Positions 7,884-15,028 of a stretch of DNA of 57,522 nucleotides are shown piece by piece. Both the position numbers and the translations under genes were made by a program. Numbering within the stretch: position 1 is the stretch's first letter; the number at the start of each line of letters is the position of its first letter. This stretch comes from Microcystis viridis FACHB-1342 (GTDB lineage Bacteria; Cyanobacteriota; Cyanobacteriia; Cyanobacteriales; Microcystaceae), in the NCBI RefSeq assembly GCF_014698335.1, contig NZ_JACJSV010000022.1:1-57522 (forward strand), written 5' to 3'. The notes beneath the pieces are model-generated. The model was not told the DNA's origin. It searched no databases and saw only the letters and a program-made list of their open reading frames with translations.

Positions 7884-8378
7884 TTACTCGGCCTTTACCA
7901 AACCCTGAGAGCGAATACAGGCCTGTTCCCAGCGACAATCGGGATTAACTTCCACTGGTTTGAGTCGCGCCCAGATTTCGCCTTGATCATCGGCATAAAA
8001 ACTATCGATAATAGCAGGAATACGAGTACCAAAAGGTTCAGTAATCAGGACAGAATCGGTCAGATTAAATACTTCGCCATTAGCTCCCGTCGCTTTTTCG
8101 ATGACGGGAATTTCTGCTTTGGGAATCGGTTTTCGGAATGGAGGAGCCGAATCGAAACGGGGACGGAGAGGAGATTTTATCTCACTACTGACTGATTTTA
8201 CCGTTTCCTCGGCTGGTTTTTCCTCAATTATTTCTGGAGGGGTTTCTGGAGGTTTGGGGGGTACTGCAGCCCTAGAACCCTTTTTAATAATTTGTAGAGG
8301 TTGTAGGGGAGGAGTGGTTTTAATTGGCTCTTCGGGAGGTTCAGGGGTGCTAGGGGTTTTCTTCGGGGGACGTGGCAT
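7884..8378 (-). CDS. Proline-rich protein with a conserved-looking C-terminal domain, function unknown
   Basis: A 164-residue protein in two parts. Residues 1-90 are low-complexity and rich in Pro, Lys and Glu (for example MPRPPKKTPSTPEPPEEP), probably disordered. Residues 95-160 look folded, with strands around EVFNLTDSVLITEPFGTRIP and GEIWARLKPVEV and two cysteines (CRWEQACIR). No signal peptide or membrane segment is seen. I do not recognise the family; the layout suggests a flexible linker attached to a small binding domain. Confidence 0.6.
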   Translation of the reverse strand: MPRPPKKTPSTPEPPEEPIKTTPPLQPLQIIKKGSRAAVPPKPPETPPEIIEEKPAEETVKSVSSEIKSPLRPRFDSAPPFRKPIPKAEIPVIEKATGANGEVFNLTDSVLITEPFGTRIPAIIDSFYADDQGEIWARLKPVEVNPDCRWEQACIRSQGLVKAE

Positions 8379-8575
8379 GATACGACAAGGAAAATAAAAA
8401 CTATAGGATTATTGAAGCATATCGAGCCGCTAACCCGCTCGACCAGTGCTTGTGTCAATTTTGCTGTGGCTAATTCTTCCCTGGATCCGGGCCAGATACC
8501 CCGCACTATAGCTATCTAGGAATTAGTCGATTCCCCTCTCCTCTCCAACTTATTGAAAAAACTTCTCATTAAGTA

Positions 8576-8604
8576 TTGACAAAAATTCCTAATAAGCTTA
8601 TAGT
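8576..8604 (+). promoter_or_regulatory. Strong sigma-70-type promoter
   Basis: A perfect -35 box TTGACA (8576-8581) and a good -10 box TATAGT (8599-8604) are separated by exactly 17 bases. Transcription would begin near 8611. The next open frame starts at 8745, leaving a leader of about 134 bases that contains an intrinsic terminator, so the promoter may drive a short RNA. Confidence 0.75.
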
Positions 8605-8610
8605 TATTTA

Positions 8611-8684
8611 TAGTGTTCTCCTCTTAAGGATCGGCAGTGGAACCGCGCGGCAGTCTCTAACAATGCGGTTCCCATTTTTTTTTT
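8611..8684 (+). ncRNA. Candidate small RNA or attenuated leader ending in an intrinsic terminator
   Basis: Directly downstream of the promoter, GGAACCGC (8639-8646) pairs with GCGGTTCC (8665-8672), giving an eight-base-pair stem with an 18-base loop, followed after two bases by ten T residues (8675-8684). That is a textbook intrinsic terminator. Transcripts would be about 74 bases, with an unstructured 5' part containing CUCCUCUUAAGGA. It may be a free-standing small RNA or an attenuator that limits expression of the coiled-coil gene 60 bases further on. I cannot assign it to a known cyanobacterial RNA family. Confidence 0.5.
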
Positions 8685-8744
8685 GGAACGATAGAAGGCT
8701 TTTAACGTCTCTAAACTTCTAGGTTTCCTCATCCTTTGGCTTTT

Positions 8745-9575
8745 ATGAACGATAATTCCGACCTGTACCTCGATCATCTCACCCATGCGGATACTGTCAT
8801 CACTGCTGAAATTGTCGAGCATGAGAGTCAATCAACAGATGAGACAGATTGGGCAGCTCTATCCTCTCATTTACGTCAACAAAATCAAGAATTACAAGCG
8901 GAGATCTGGCGACGGGAGCAAGCTCTGGCGGAACTGCGATCGCGGTTAGCCGAGCAACATCGTCGCTGGCAAAGTTGCGATACCCTAATCCAGCAGCAAA
9001 ACGAGGAACTGCAATACGAAAAGCAACAATTACAGCGAGCTTTAGGAGAAATCGAACAGTATCGTCAAGCAGAACAACGACAACCGATGATTATTGCCAA
9101 TTTGACCGCAGAATTGACCCGCACGCGCCAACAATTAGCCCGTTTAGAGCGAGAATGTGCCTTAATTCAGGAAAGTTATCAGGAAAAAAGCCAAAAACTG
9201 TGCAACTATGACCAGCAATTGCAGGAATTACGCACCCGTCTCCAACGTCAGCAACGCTACACCCTCCAGTATAAAGCGGCCTTGGCCCAGTATTTCCAGC
9301 GCGGTAGCGATCGCAATTTTTCCCCAGATTTAGCCATTGTTGACAAGGCAGCTGCGATCGAGCCTTGGTCTCAGACAGAGAATCAAGAAAACGATGAAGT
9401 GGCTCCCATCGATGATTTTGTAGCGGAATTAGAGACTATTGAGCCAGTAGAATCCTTAAATAAGAAAGACAGGGATTGGCCCGCACCTATCATCTCTCCT
9501 TCCCCGAAATATTCCTCTTTTCGGGTTGATTTGCCCACTTTTATTAAATATCGCCAAGAAAAAGATAATTCCTGA
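8745..9575 (+). CDS. Coiled-coil protein of unknown function
   Basis: A 276-residue protein dominated by a long coiled coil between about residues 40 and 190 (heptads rich in Q, L, E and R, such as LRQQNQELQAEIWRREQAL). The acidic N-terminus and a C-terminal tail ending in FRVDLPTFIKYRQEKDNS flank it. No membrane segment or enzyme motif is present. A TTG at 8736 is in frame, but ATG 8745 is the simpler start. The gene stands behind the terminator-containing leader, so its expression could be regulated by read-through. A structural or scaffolding role is possible. Confidence 0.65.
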   Translation: MNDNSDLYLDHLTHADTVITAEIVEHESQSTDETDWAALSSHLRQQNQELQAEIWRREQALAELRSRLAEQHRRWQSCDTLIQQQNEELQYEKQQLQRALGEIEQYRQAEQRQPMIIANLTAELTRTRQQLARLERECALIQESYQEKSQKLCNYDQQLQELRTRLQRQQRYTLQYKAALAQYFQRGSDRNFSPDLAIVDKAAAIEPWSQTENQENDEVAPIDDFVAELETIEPVESLNKKDRDWPAPIISPSPKYSSFRVDLPTFIKYRQEKDNS

Positions 9576-9584
9576 ACAACAGAA

Positions 9585-9623
9585 AGAGAGCCGGCGACTG
9601 TCCATGTTTCGTCTCGGCTCTCT
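9585..9623 (+). terminator. Hairpin after the coiled-coil gene
   Basis: AGAGAGCCG (9585-9593) is complementary to CGGCTCTCT (9615-9623) with a 21-base loop, starting 10 bases after the stop codon. No T run follows, so it is a weak intrinsic terminator or an RNA-stabilising 3' hairpin. The bases after it, CGCTCCTCACAC, resemble a small-RNA motif that I discuss and reject. Confidence 0.45.
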
Positions 9624-9704
9624 ATTCTGGTTCGCTCCTCACACTAATTAAAATCTATCATAAGCTGATGGTTTTGTCCACTAAATTCACAAAAGTTAAT
9701 ATTT

Positions 9705-10388
9705 TTATAGTTCCGTCATCGGCAGCAGTTGCCATTTTTGACGGAGAAGACGGTTAAGTAGTTTTTGACTGACGCTAATCAGGATTAATCTCGATTGCTG
9801 AATTGGGGCCGATTCTCCGATAATGCGACAGTTACGCTCAAAATTGAGCATCGCTTCGCAAAAATTCGCAGTTAGGGGATAGAGTTTCTGGCCTTCCCAA
9901 CAATCGCAAACGGTTAAAATTTGCAGGATTAAGGCTATTTCGGCGGGATGATGCCATGATAATAGTTCAGACTCGGTTAATCTAATTTTTTCCCGATTGA
10001 GCAGTTGTAACAAACTAGAATAGCGAGCGTGGGTATATTGAAATAAAAAGAAAAATTCTCCTTCGGGATGGAGAGGAAGCTGATCGGAGAAAAATTTATC
10101 AATTAAATCGTTTAGTTTCAGTAACCAAAAGGACAAAAATTGCTGATCTAATAATAATTCTAGCCATCCTTCCCTAAGCTGAATTTGTGGAAAAAGGGCG
10201 ATTAAATGGTTAAATATGGTTTGACATTGAGCGGGTGTAAAATAATAAAACAGAGGTGAACGATAGAGGATACTATCAGTTTTTTGGCAACGATAGAAAG
10301 TTAATTTATGGTTGTTTTCTGGAAAAAGATTAATTAATTGTTGTTTTAAACAATGCTCGATCGAGGGGTGATTGCAGATAAAATTCAT
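9705..10388 (-). CDS. Free-standing DALR anticodon-binding domain protein
   Basis: A 227-residue, nearly all-helical protein resembling the C-terminal DALR anticodon-binding domain of arginyl-tRNA synthetase. The segment FLFQYTHARYSSLLQLL (around residues 114-130) corresponds to the YAHAR-type motif of that domain, and the C-terminal part (LSWHHPAEIALILQIL onward) fits the following helices. There are no class I synthetase HIGH or KMSK motifs, so the protein cannot charge tRNA itself. An RNA-binding or synthetase-accessory role is an inference. The start MNFICNHPSIEHCLKQQL is the first ATG in the frame. Confidence 0.65.
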   Translation of the reverse strand: MNFICNHPSIEHCLKQQLINLFPENNHKLTFYRCQKTDSILYRSPLFYYFTPAQCQTIFNHLIALFPQIQLREGWLELLLDQQFLSFWLLKLNDLIDKFFSDQLPLHPEGEFFFLFQYTHARYSSLLQLLNREKIRLTESELLSWHHPAEIALILQILTVCDCWEGQKLYPLTANFCEAMLNFERNCRIIGESAPIQQSRLILISVSQKLLNRLLRQKWQLLPMTEL

Positions 10389-10737
10389 ACTCAGAAGGGT
10401 AAACGTAGTTGCGTGCGCCCAAAACGTCCTCTAGATATTTCCACCAAATTGAGATGCACCCAAATTATCCCTATTCTTCTTCCTTCCACACAAACACCAG
10501 AAGAGCCAGTTTTCGGATATTGTAGTAGATATCTATGGGAGAAATCCAGATATATTCTAGAACGTGAGGTGTGGAACCTGACGCGATTGCCCATAAAAAT
10601 GCCAGGTTTTTGAATGTGGACTCGTTGAACCAAGAATCCCGAAGCGCTGGGATGGGAGTATCAATCGGATTCTCTCAGGAAACCCGCTTTCTGACTTGCA
10701 GTAAGATTGAGGGCATAGTATGGCAATTTCGTAGGCG
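10389..10737. other. Intergenic region, possible relic of an IS200/IS605 right end
   Basis: No convincing gene lies here. The segment GAATCCCGAAGCGCTGGGAT followed by GGGAGTATCAA (10633-10664) has the layout of an IS200/IS605 right-end hairpin and flank, but no transposase reading frame is recognisable upstream of it. The region should include the promoter of the pentapeptide gene. The assignment of the hairpin is tentative. Confidence 0.3.
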
Positions 10738-12822
10738 ATGAAGGCAGCGGCAGTTATTGAACAGTACAAAAACGGGCGGCGGGATTTCCGGGGGGAATCC
10801 TTGCGGGGTGGTAACTTTCGCGGTGCGGACTTAACAGGGGCGGATTTCAGTGGTTGTGATATACGCGGGGCAAATTTTAGTCGGGCGAATTTGACGGGGA
10901 CGAAGTTTGCCGGGGCGAAGGCGGGATTGCCGAAGCGGTGGCTGGTGATTTTGCTGGGGTTGGCTTTGGTGTTAATTGTGGTTTCGAGTTTTTTCTCCCT
11001 CGTAGCCGCTTTTATGACGAGCTTAATTTTTGATTCATCCAGTACAGAAACCCAAGTTATTGGTTGGTCCACCTTAATCTTTATCATCCTCTTTTGCCTC
11101 ATCTCCTGGCGCAAAAATATTTTGGCCGGAGCCGTAGCCGGAGCCGGAGCCGTAGCCGTAGCCGTAGCCGGAGCCGTAGCCGGAGCCGTAGCCGGAGCCC
11201 TAGCCGTAGCCGGAGCCGTAGCCGGAGCCGGAATCGGAGCCGTAGCCGGAGCCGTAGCCCTAGCCGGAGCCCTAGCCGTAGCCGTAGCCCTAGCCCTAGC
11301 CGTAGCCCTAGCCGGAGCCCTAGCCGGAGCCGTAGCCGTAGCCGTAGCCCTAGCCCTAGCCGGAGCCCTAGCCGGAGCCGTAGCCGGAGCCGGAGCCGGA
11401 ACCGTAACCGCAGCCGTAGCCATATCCGTAACCGTAGCCTTATTTTATTGTTGGCTCGGTTGGCTGACCCTTAAACAGGAAAGCCGCGATCCTTGGTTGC
11501 GTAAAATTGTGATAGCCTTTGCTGCTATTGGTGGCACATCCTTTTTTCAAGCCAATTTAACCGCAACAGATTTTACAGGAGCCACCTTAAAAAGTACCAA
11601 TTTTAATCAGGCAATCTTGAATAAAACAATTTTTAAACAAGCAATTAAATTGGAATTAGCCCGCCCCGGCAATACCTTATTAGCCAATCCCCGGTTTAGA
11701 GAATTTTTGATTGATTCCCGCACCGGAAGCGGAAAAGACTTTGCCCAAGCCAATTTACGGGGGGCATATCTGGAGGGGGCAAACCTGCAAGCTGCCAACT
11801 TGCGCCTAGCGAATATCAGTGAAGCCAGCTTGCAATACGCCAACCTTGCGGGGGCAAACCTCACCGAAGTCAACGCCGTCAATGCCGATTTGCGCCATGC
11901 TACTCTGACGGGTGCTTGCGTGGAAAATTGGAATATTGATGCCACCACCCAACTGGATGAGGTGGACTGCCAGTACATTTATCTGCTTAATGGGCAAAAA
12001 GAGCGCCGCCCCAGTAGTGGCGAATTTCAACCGGGCGAATTTACTAAATTATTTGCCGAAATGTTCGACACCGTTGACCTCATTTTCCGCAATGGGGTAG
12101 ATTGGAAAGCTTTCATTGCTGCCTTAAAAGAAGTGCAAGTGCAGAATGAAAATACGCCGCTTCAGGTGCAGAGCATTGCCAATAAAGGAGATGGCGTGAT
12201 AGTGGTAAAAGTCCATGTACCGCCCGATACTGATAAAGAGAAAATTCATCAAGAATTTAACCAAAATTATCAACTACAACTCGCAGCCATTGAAGCCCAA
12301 TATAAGGCACAACTCACCGCCAAAGAGACAGAAATTGCCATCTATCGCCAACAAAGTGTTGATATGATGGAAATTACCAAAACCCTCGCCAACCGTCCCA
12401 TCCATGTAGAAGCAAAAGCCATGAGCAACAGTAACGACAGTTCTCCAAATATCACCATCCGCGATATTAATAATTCCGCCGTCAATTTCGGCGAAATTAT
12501 CGGCGATGTAACTAATACCATTAACCAAATTGCAGCCGATGCTTCCCCAGAAAATGCCCAACTTAAAGCCTTACTGCAAGAACTAACCCAGGCGATTGAA
12601 ATTGACAGCCATTTAGATGAAGAAGAAAAAGCCGAAGCCGCCAATCAAGTGAAAAAGATTGCCCAAGCTAGTCAAAATCCTGATGATGCCGGACTGCAAA
12701 AGAAAGCCCAACGAGCGGTTAATTTTCTCGAAACAATTGCTAAAGCTTTGGAACCTGCCAGCAAACTTGCCCAAGCCTGTCAAAAAGCCTTACCGATAAT
12801 TTTGGGAATATTAGGCTTCTGA
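10738..12822 (+). CDS. Pentapeptide-repeat membrane protein with a 106-residue Ala-X low-complexity core
   Basis: A 694-residue protein with five visible parts. Residues 15-60 are pentapeptide repeats (A[D/N]LXX, such as GADLTGADFSG). Residues 64-125 contain two hydrophobic segments. Residues 130-235 alternate Ala with Gly, Val or Leu, encoded by 53 hexanucleotides. A further hydrophobic segment follows, then more pentapeptide repeats (about 260-395). The C-terminal third is charged and helical, with NNSAVNFGEIIGDVTNTINQ near residue 580 and a final hydrophobic tail. Pentapeptide repeats fold as right-handed beta helices. The repeat core has no charged residue, so it must lie in the membrane or self-associate. 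Function unknown; a membrane-anchored scaffold or effector is an inference. Confidence 0.8.
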   Translation: MKAAAVIEQYKNGRRDFRGESLRGGNFRGADLTGADFSGCDIRGANFSRANLTGTKFAGAKAGLPKRWLVILLGLALVLIVVSSFFSLVAAFMTSLIFDSSSTETQVIGWSTLIFIILFCLISWRKNILAGAVAGAGAVAVAVAGAVAGAVAGALAVAGAVAGAGIGAVAGAVALAGALAVAVALALAVALAGALAGAVAVAVALALAGALAGAVAGAGAGTVTAAVAISVTVALFYCWLGWLTLKQESRDPWLRKIVIAFAAIGGTSFFQANLTATDFTGATLKSTNFNQAILNKTIFKQAIKLELARPGNTLLANPRFREFLIDSRTGSGKDFAQANLRGAYLEGANLQAANLRLANISEASLQYANLAGANLTEVNAVNADLRHATLTGACVENWNIDATTQLDEVDCQYIYLLNGQKERRPSSGEFQPGEFTKLFAEMFDTVDLIFRNGVDWKAFIAALKEVQVQNENTPLQVQSIANKGDGVIVVKVHVPPDTDKEKIHQEFNQNYQLQLAAIEAQYKAQLTAKETEIAIYRQQSVDMMEITKTLANRPIHVEAKAMSNSNDSSPNITIRDINNSAVNFGEIIGDVTNTINQIAADASPENAQLKALLQELTQAIEIDSHLDEEEKAEAANQVKKIAQASQNPDDAGLQKKAQRAVNFLETIAKALEPASKLAQACQKALPIILGILGF
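11125..11442 (+). repeat. Hexanucleotide tandem repeat, 53 units of GCC-GGA / GCC-GTA / GCC-CTA
   Basis: From 11125 to 11442 the sequence is a continuous series of six-base units, nearly all GCCGGA, GCCGTA or GCCCTA, encoding Ala-Gly, Ala-Val and Ala-Leu. Only the last seven units and one ATCGGA unit deviate. Because the unit is a multiple of three, gain or loss of units keeps the main frame. The same DNA leaves a second forward frame open (Arg-Ser/Pro-Ser) and antisense frames open; these are by-products of the repeat. Confidence 0.95.
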
Positions 12823-12858
12823 TAGGTTTGTAGTTGCGCTTTAGCGCAGTTCTAGTTA

Positions 12859-13079
12859 GGGTCTGCTGAAAAAGTTTTTCGGTAGAGGCAGGGTGTGGGG
12901 TGTGGGGTGTGGGGTGTGGGGTGTGGGATTTTACGGGTTTTGAGGTGGCCAATTACCTAATTTTTAGGGAAAAAGTACCTGAATTTTCCCCCTTATCACT
13001 CCCATACTTGGTACTTTTTGATTGACAAAAAGTCTAAAAGTCTTACCCAACAAGGTTTTTAGATTTATTCAGCAAACCC
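12859..13079. repeat. MITE-A copy 1, TA-flanked
   Basis: A 221-base non-coding element with terminal inverted repeats GGGTCTGCTGAAAAAG (left) and the complement of GGGTTTGCTGAATAAATC (right), flanked by TA on both sides, plus AGTT on both sides if four bases are considered. Inside are five GGTGTGG-type seven-base tandem repeats. It closely matches the copy at 49449-49661 and its right end matches the IS630-type end at 6943. TA flanks and the shared end suggest mobilisation by an IS630-family transposase. Confidence 0.85.
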
Positions 13080-13945
13080 TAGTTAGGGCTATCGATGGCA
13101 ATTGTCGATGATAGCTGAGATTCTATCACTTGATGACCGAGATTAACCGGTCGAGCATTTCCCTCTACTGGCGCGCAATAACGGGGAATTGGGCTAGAAA
13201 CGAGGCTAATATGACGGTCACTCACCGCTAATCCATGGCTAGGATCATAACCTTTCCAGCCGCCCCCCGGCAAATACACCTCTACCCAAGCGTGTAAATG
13301 TCTTTCTTCTTGGTCTAAATCTCCTTCTTGATAGCCACTGACAAAACGGGAAGCTAATCCCACACAGCGACACACATCCATAAATAAAACCACAAAATCG
13401 CGACAGGAACCCTGCTTATTTTTCCAAGTGTTTCCGGGTAGATAGGGTTCCCCAGTAAGACGAATAATTTGCTGACAATTGCGGTAAATTTTGTCATTAA
13501 GATTAAACAGGAAAGATAGCACCTGTCCCTCAGTTTCCTGCATAATTTCTTGGGCTAATGCTGCCATATCAGGGTCATTATTTAACCCATAGAATTGTCT
13601 GTAGGGTTGTAATTGACTGTGGAGAGAAATAGGATAATCAAAGGGTAAACAGGTCGCCCAAGGTTCCAACAAATACTGAAAAGGATTAACCCCATGGGTT
13701 TCCACTTCACTGACCACATCAATCAATAATTCTTCCGTCGGTTGATTAAACCAAATTTGTAAACAAGAATTACCATCGAGGTCGATAATATTAGTTATTG
13801 TTAAAGGTTCTGGGTTAATTTTGAGCGTGAACTCTCGCAAAGTTTGCCCACCATCGGATTTTGGCCGCAAGCGCAGCAGATGAGGCGATAAAATCACGGG
13901 TTGATTATAGAAATAGTTGGTTTGATGCCGAATGTGATAACGCAT
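13079..13945 (-). CDS. Transglutaminase-like protein (bacterial transglutaminase N plus core domain)
   Basis: A 288-residue cytosolic protein. Residues 1-80 form the beta-rich N-terminal domain typical of bacterial transglutaminase-like proteins; the core carries the papain-like triad: Cys in QGSCRDF (near residue 185), His in HLHAWVEVY (near 224) and Asp in GYDPSHG (near 238). It is the last gene of a three-gene minus-strand operon with the alpha-E and ATP-grasp proteins and overlaps the alpha-E stop codon. Such trios are thought to modify or cleave peptides. Its stop codon TAG lies at the MITE-A border, so the original C-terminus may have been slightly different. Confidence 0.85.
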   Translation of the reverse strand: MRYHIRHQTNYFYNQPVILSPHLLRLRPKSDGGQTLREFTLKINPEPLTITNIIDLDGNSCLQIWFNQPTEELLIDVVSEVETHGVNPFQYLLEPWATCLPFDYPISLHSQLQPYRQFYGLNNDPDMAALAQEIMQETEGQVLSFLFNLNDKIYRNCQQIIRLTGEPYLPGNTWKNKQGSCRDFVVLFMDVCRCVGLASRFVSGYQEGDLDQEERHLHAWVEVYLPGGGWKGYDPSHGLAVSDRHISLVSSPIPRYCAPVEGNARPVNLGHQVIESQLSSTIAIDSPN

Positions 13946-14946
13946 TAAGTTGTTAATTGGGATTGATATTGAAAGTTATTTACTGGCAGAGGTGAGGCAA
14001 GTTCGGGATTAAAAACAAAGAAAGTTTCTGTCATTTTTATTCCCACATCATTAACTCTTTTTTGAATATGGTCGAGGAATTCATGCAATCCCATTTCAAT
14101 AACATCCTCGATAGTTAGATAACTCATTTCGGCACAAAGTCGCCCTAAACTTCTTTCTACCGAATTGCCCCAAGTTCCTACAGGAGTACCGGTAACTTGA
14201 TGCAAACAGTGGTCTAATTCCCGCAGACAAAAGTGAATTGAACGAGGAAATTCTCGATTAAGAATTAAAAATTCAGCCACGTCACTAGGAGTAATCCGTC
14301 GTTGACATTTACGATACATTTCGTAGGCACTCACCGACCGCAGTAAAGCAATCCATTGAATTTGGTCTAGAGAAGTTCCTACCCATTGAGCGGAAGGCAA
14401 GAGATAATAGTATTTAACATCAAGAATTCTGGCGGTTTTATCGGCGCGTTCCTGTAATCTTCCCATAACGCCAAAATGCCAACCTTCATTATGAGTCATC
14501 GTTGCATCCATTACCCCCGCAAAACGGTGACTAGCCAATTTAACTTGGGTAAAAAAGTTCGGTAAAGTAGTTTGAGGATGGTAAGAGGAAGCGTCTTTTA
14601 CCATCAAGAAAAAACCATTAACCTGTTCCCACATTTCCGAAGAAATAATCTCGCGAACTGACCGAGCATTTTCTCTGGCCCAGCGCAAACAAGAGATAAT
14701 TGAGTTACTATATTCCGTGTCAAATGTCAAGAAATTGATCACATTTTCTGCGGTGGCTGTGCCGTAACGTTTCTTGAATTGTTCTAAATCTCCCGTGGTT
14801 AAAACCAAAGGTTCCCACTGTTGCAAAACGCTGGTAGGTACATCTAACATTAAATTAAGATTAACATCCATAAACCGGGCGACATTTTCTGCCCGTTCAA
14901 TATAGCGATTTAACCAATAAATTGAATCAGCAACTCTACTAAGCAT
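13945..14946 (-). CDS. Alpha-E domain-containing protein (DUF403)
   Basis: A 333-residue all-helical protein starting MLSRVADSIYWLNRYIERAE, the standard opening of the alpha-E family. The family has no proven activity but is found with circularly permuted ATP-grasp enzymes and transglutaminase-like proteases, suggesting a partner role in peptide ligation or modification. Here it is the middle gene of exactly that trio; its stop overlaps the transglutaminase start (TAATG) and the ATP-grasp gene ends 82 bases upstream. Length and spacing are normal. Confidence 0.88.
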   Translation of the reverse strand: MLSRVADSIYWLNRYIERAENVARFMDVNLNLMLDVPTSVLQQWEPLVLTTGDLEQFKKRYGTATAENVINFLTFDTEYSNSIISCLRWARENARSVREIISSEMWEQVNGFFLMVKDASSYHPQTTLPNFFTQVKLASHRFAGVMDATMTHNEGWHFGVMGRLQERADKTARILDVKYYYLLPSAQWVGTSLDQIQWIALLRSVSAYEMYRKCQRRITPSDVAEFLILNREFPRSIHFCLRELDHCLHQVTGTPVGTWGNSVERSLGRLCAEMSYLTIEDVIEMGLHEFLDHIQKRVNDVGIKMTETFFVFNPELASPLPVNNFQYQSQLTT

Positions 14947-15028
14947 AATTAACTGGGAAAAAGTGAAAAGGAAAAAGAAAAGGGTAGGGTGGGTTAGTAA
15001 CCCACCAAAATTTTGATTATTGTCCTGA

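Larger units (their letters stand above)
8379..8744. other. Divergent regulatory region with a promoter and terminator hairpin
   Basis: This 366-base gap separates two divergent genes. Its right half holds a near-consensus promoter (8576-8604) and a hairpin with a ten-T run (8639-8684), described separately. The left half (8379-8570) shows no gene or clear motif; it should carry the promoter of the minus-strand proline-rich gene. Confidence 0.6.

Noticed and set aside
9585-9660. Possible Yfr1 small RNA, because CTCCTCACAC follows a hairpin
   Set aside because: The motif has a mismatch (GCTCCTCACAC), and the second hairpin with a T run that ends Yfr1 is absent. The hairpin is better explained as the 3' end of the coiled-coil gene.
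10557-11423. A 288-codon antisense frame rich in Ala-Thr-Ala-Pro
   Set aside because: It is a by-product of the same hexamer repeat; outside the repeat the translation is unlike any protein and opposes clear pentapeptide repeats on the other strand.
11064-11474. A second forward frame across the hexamer repeat encoding a long Arg-Ser/Pro-Ser repeat protein
   Set aside because: It is the +1 reading of the GCCGGA/GCCGTA/GCCCTA units, overlaps the pentapeptide gene completely, and has no flanking domain or ribosome-binding site of its own.
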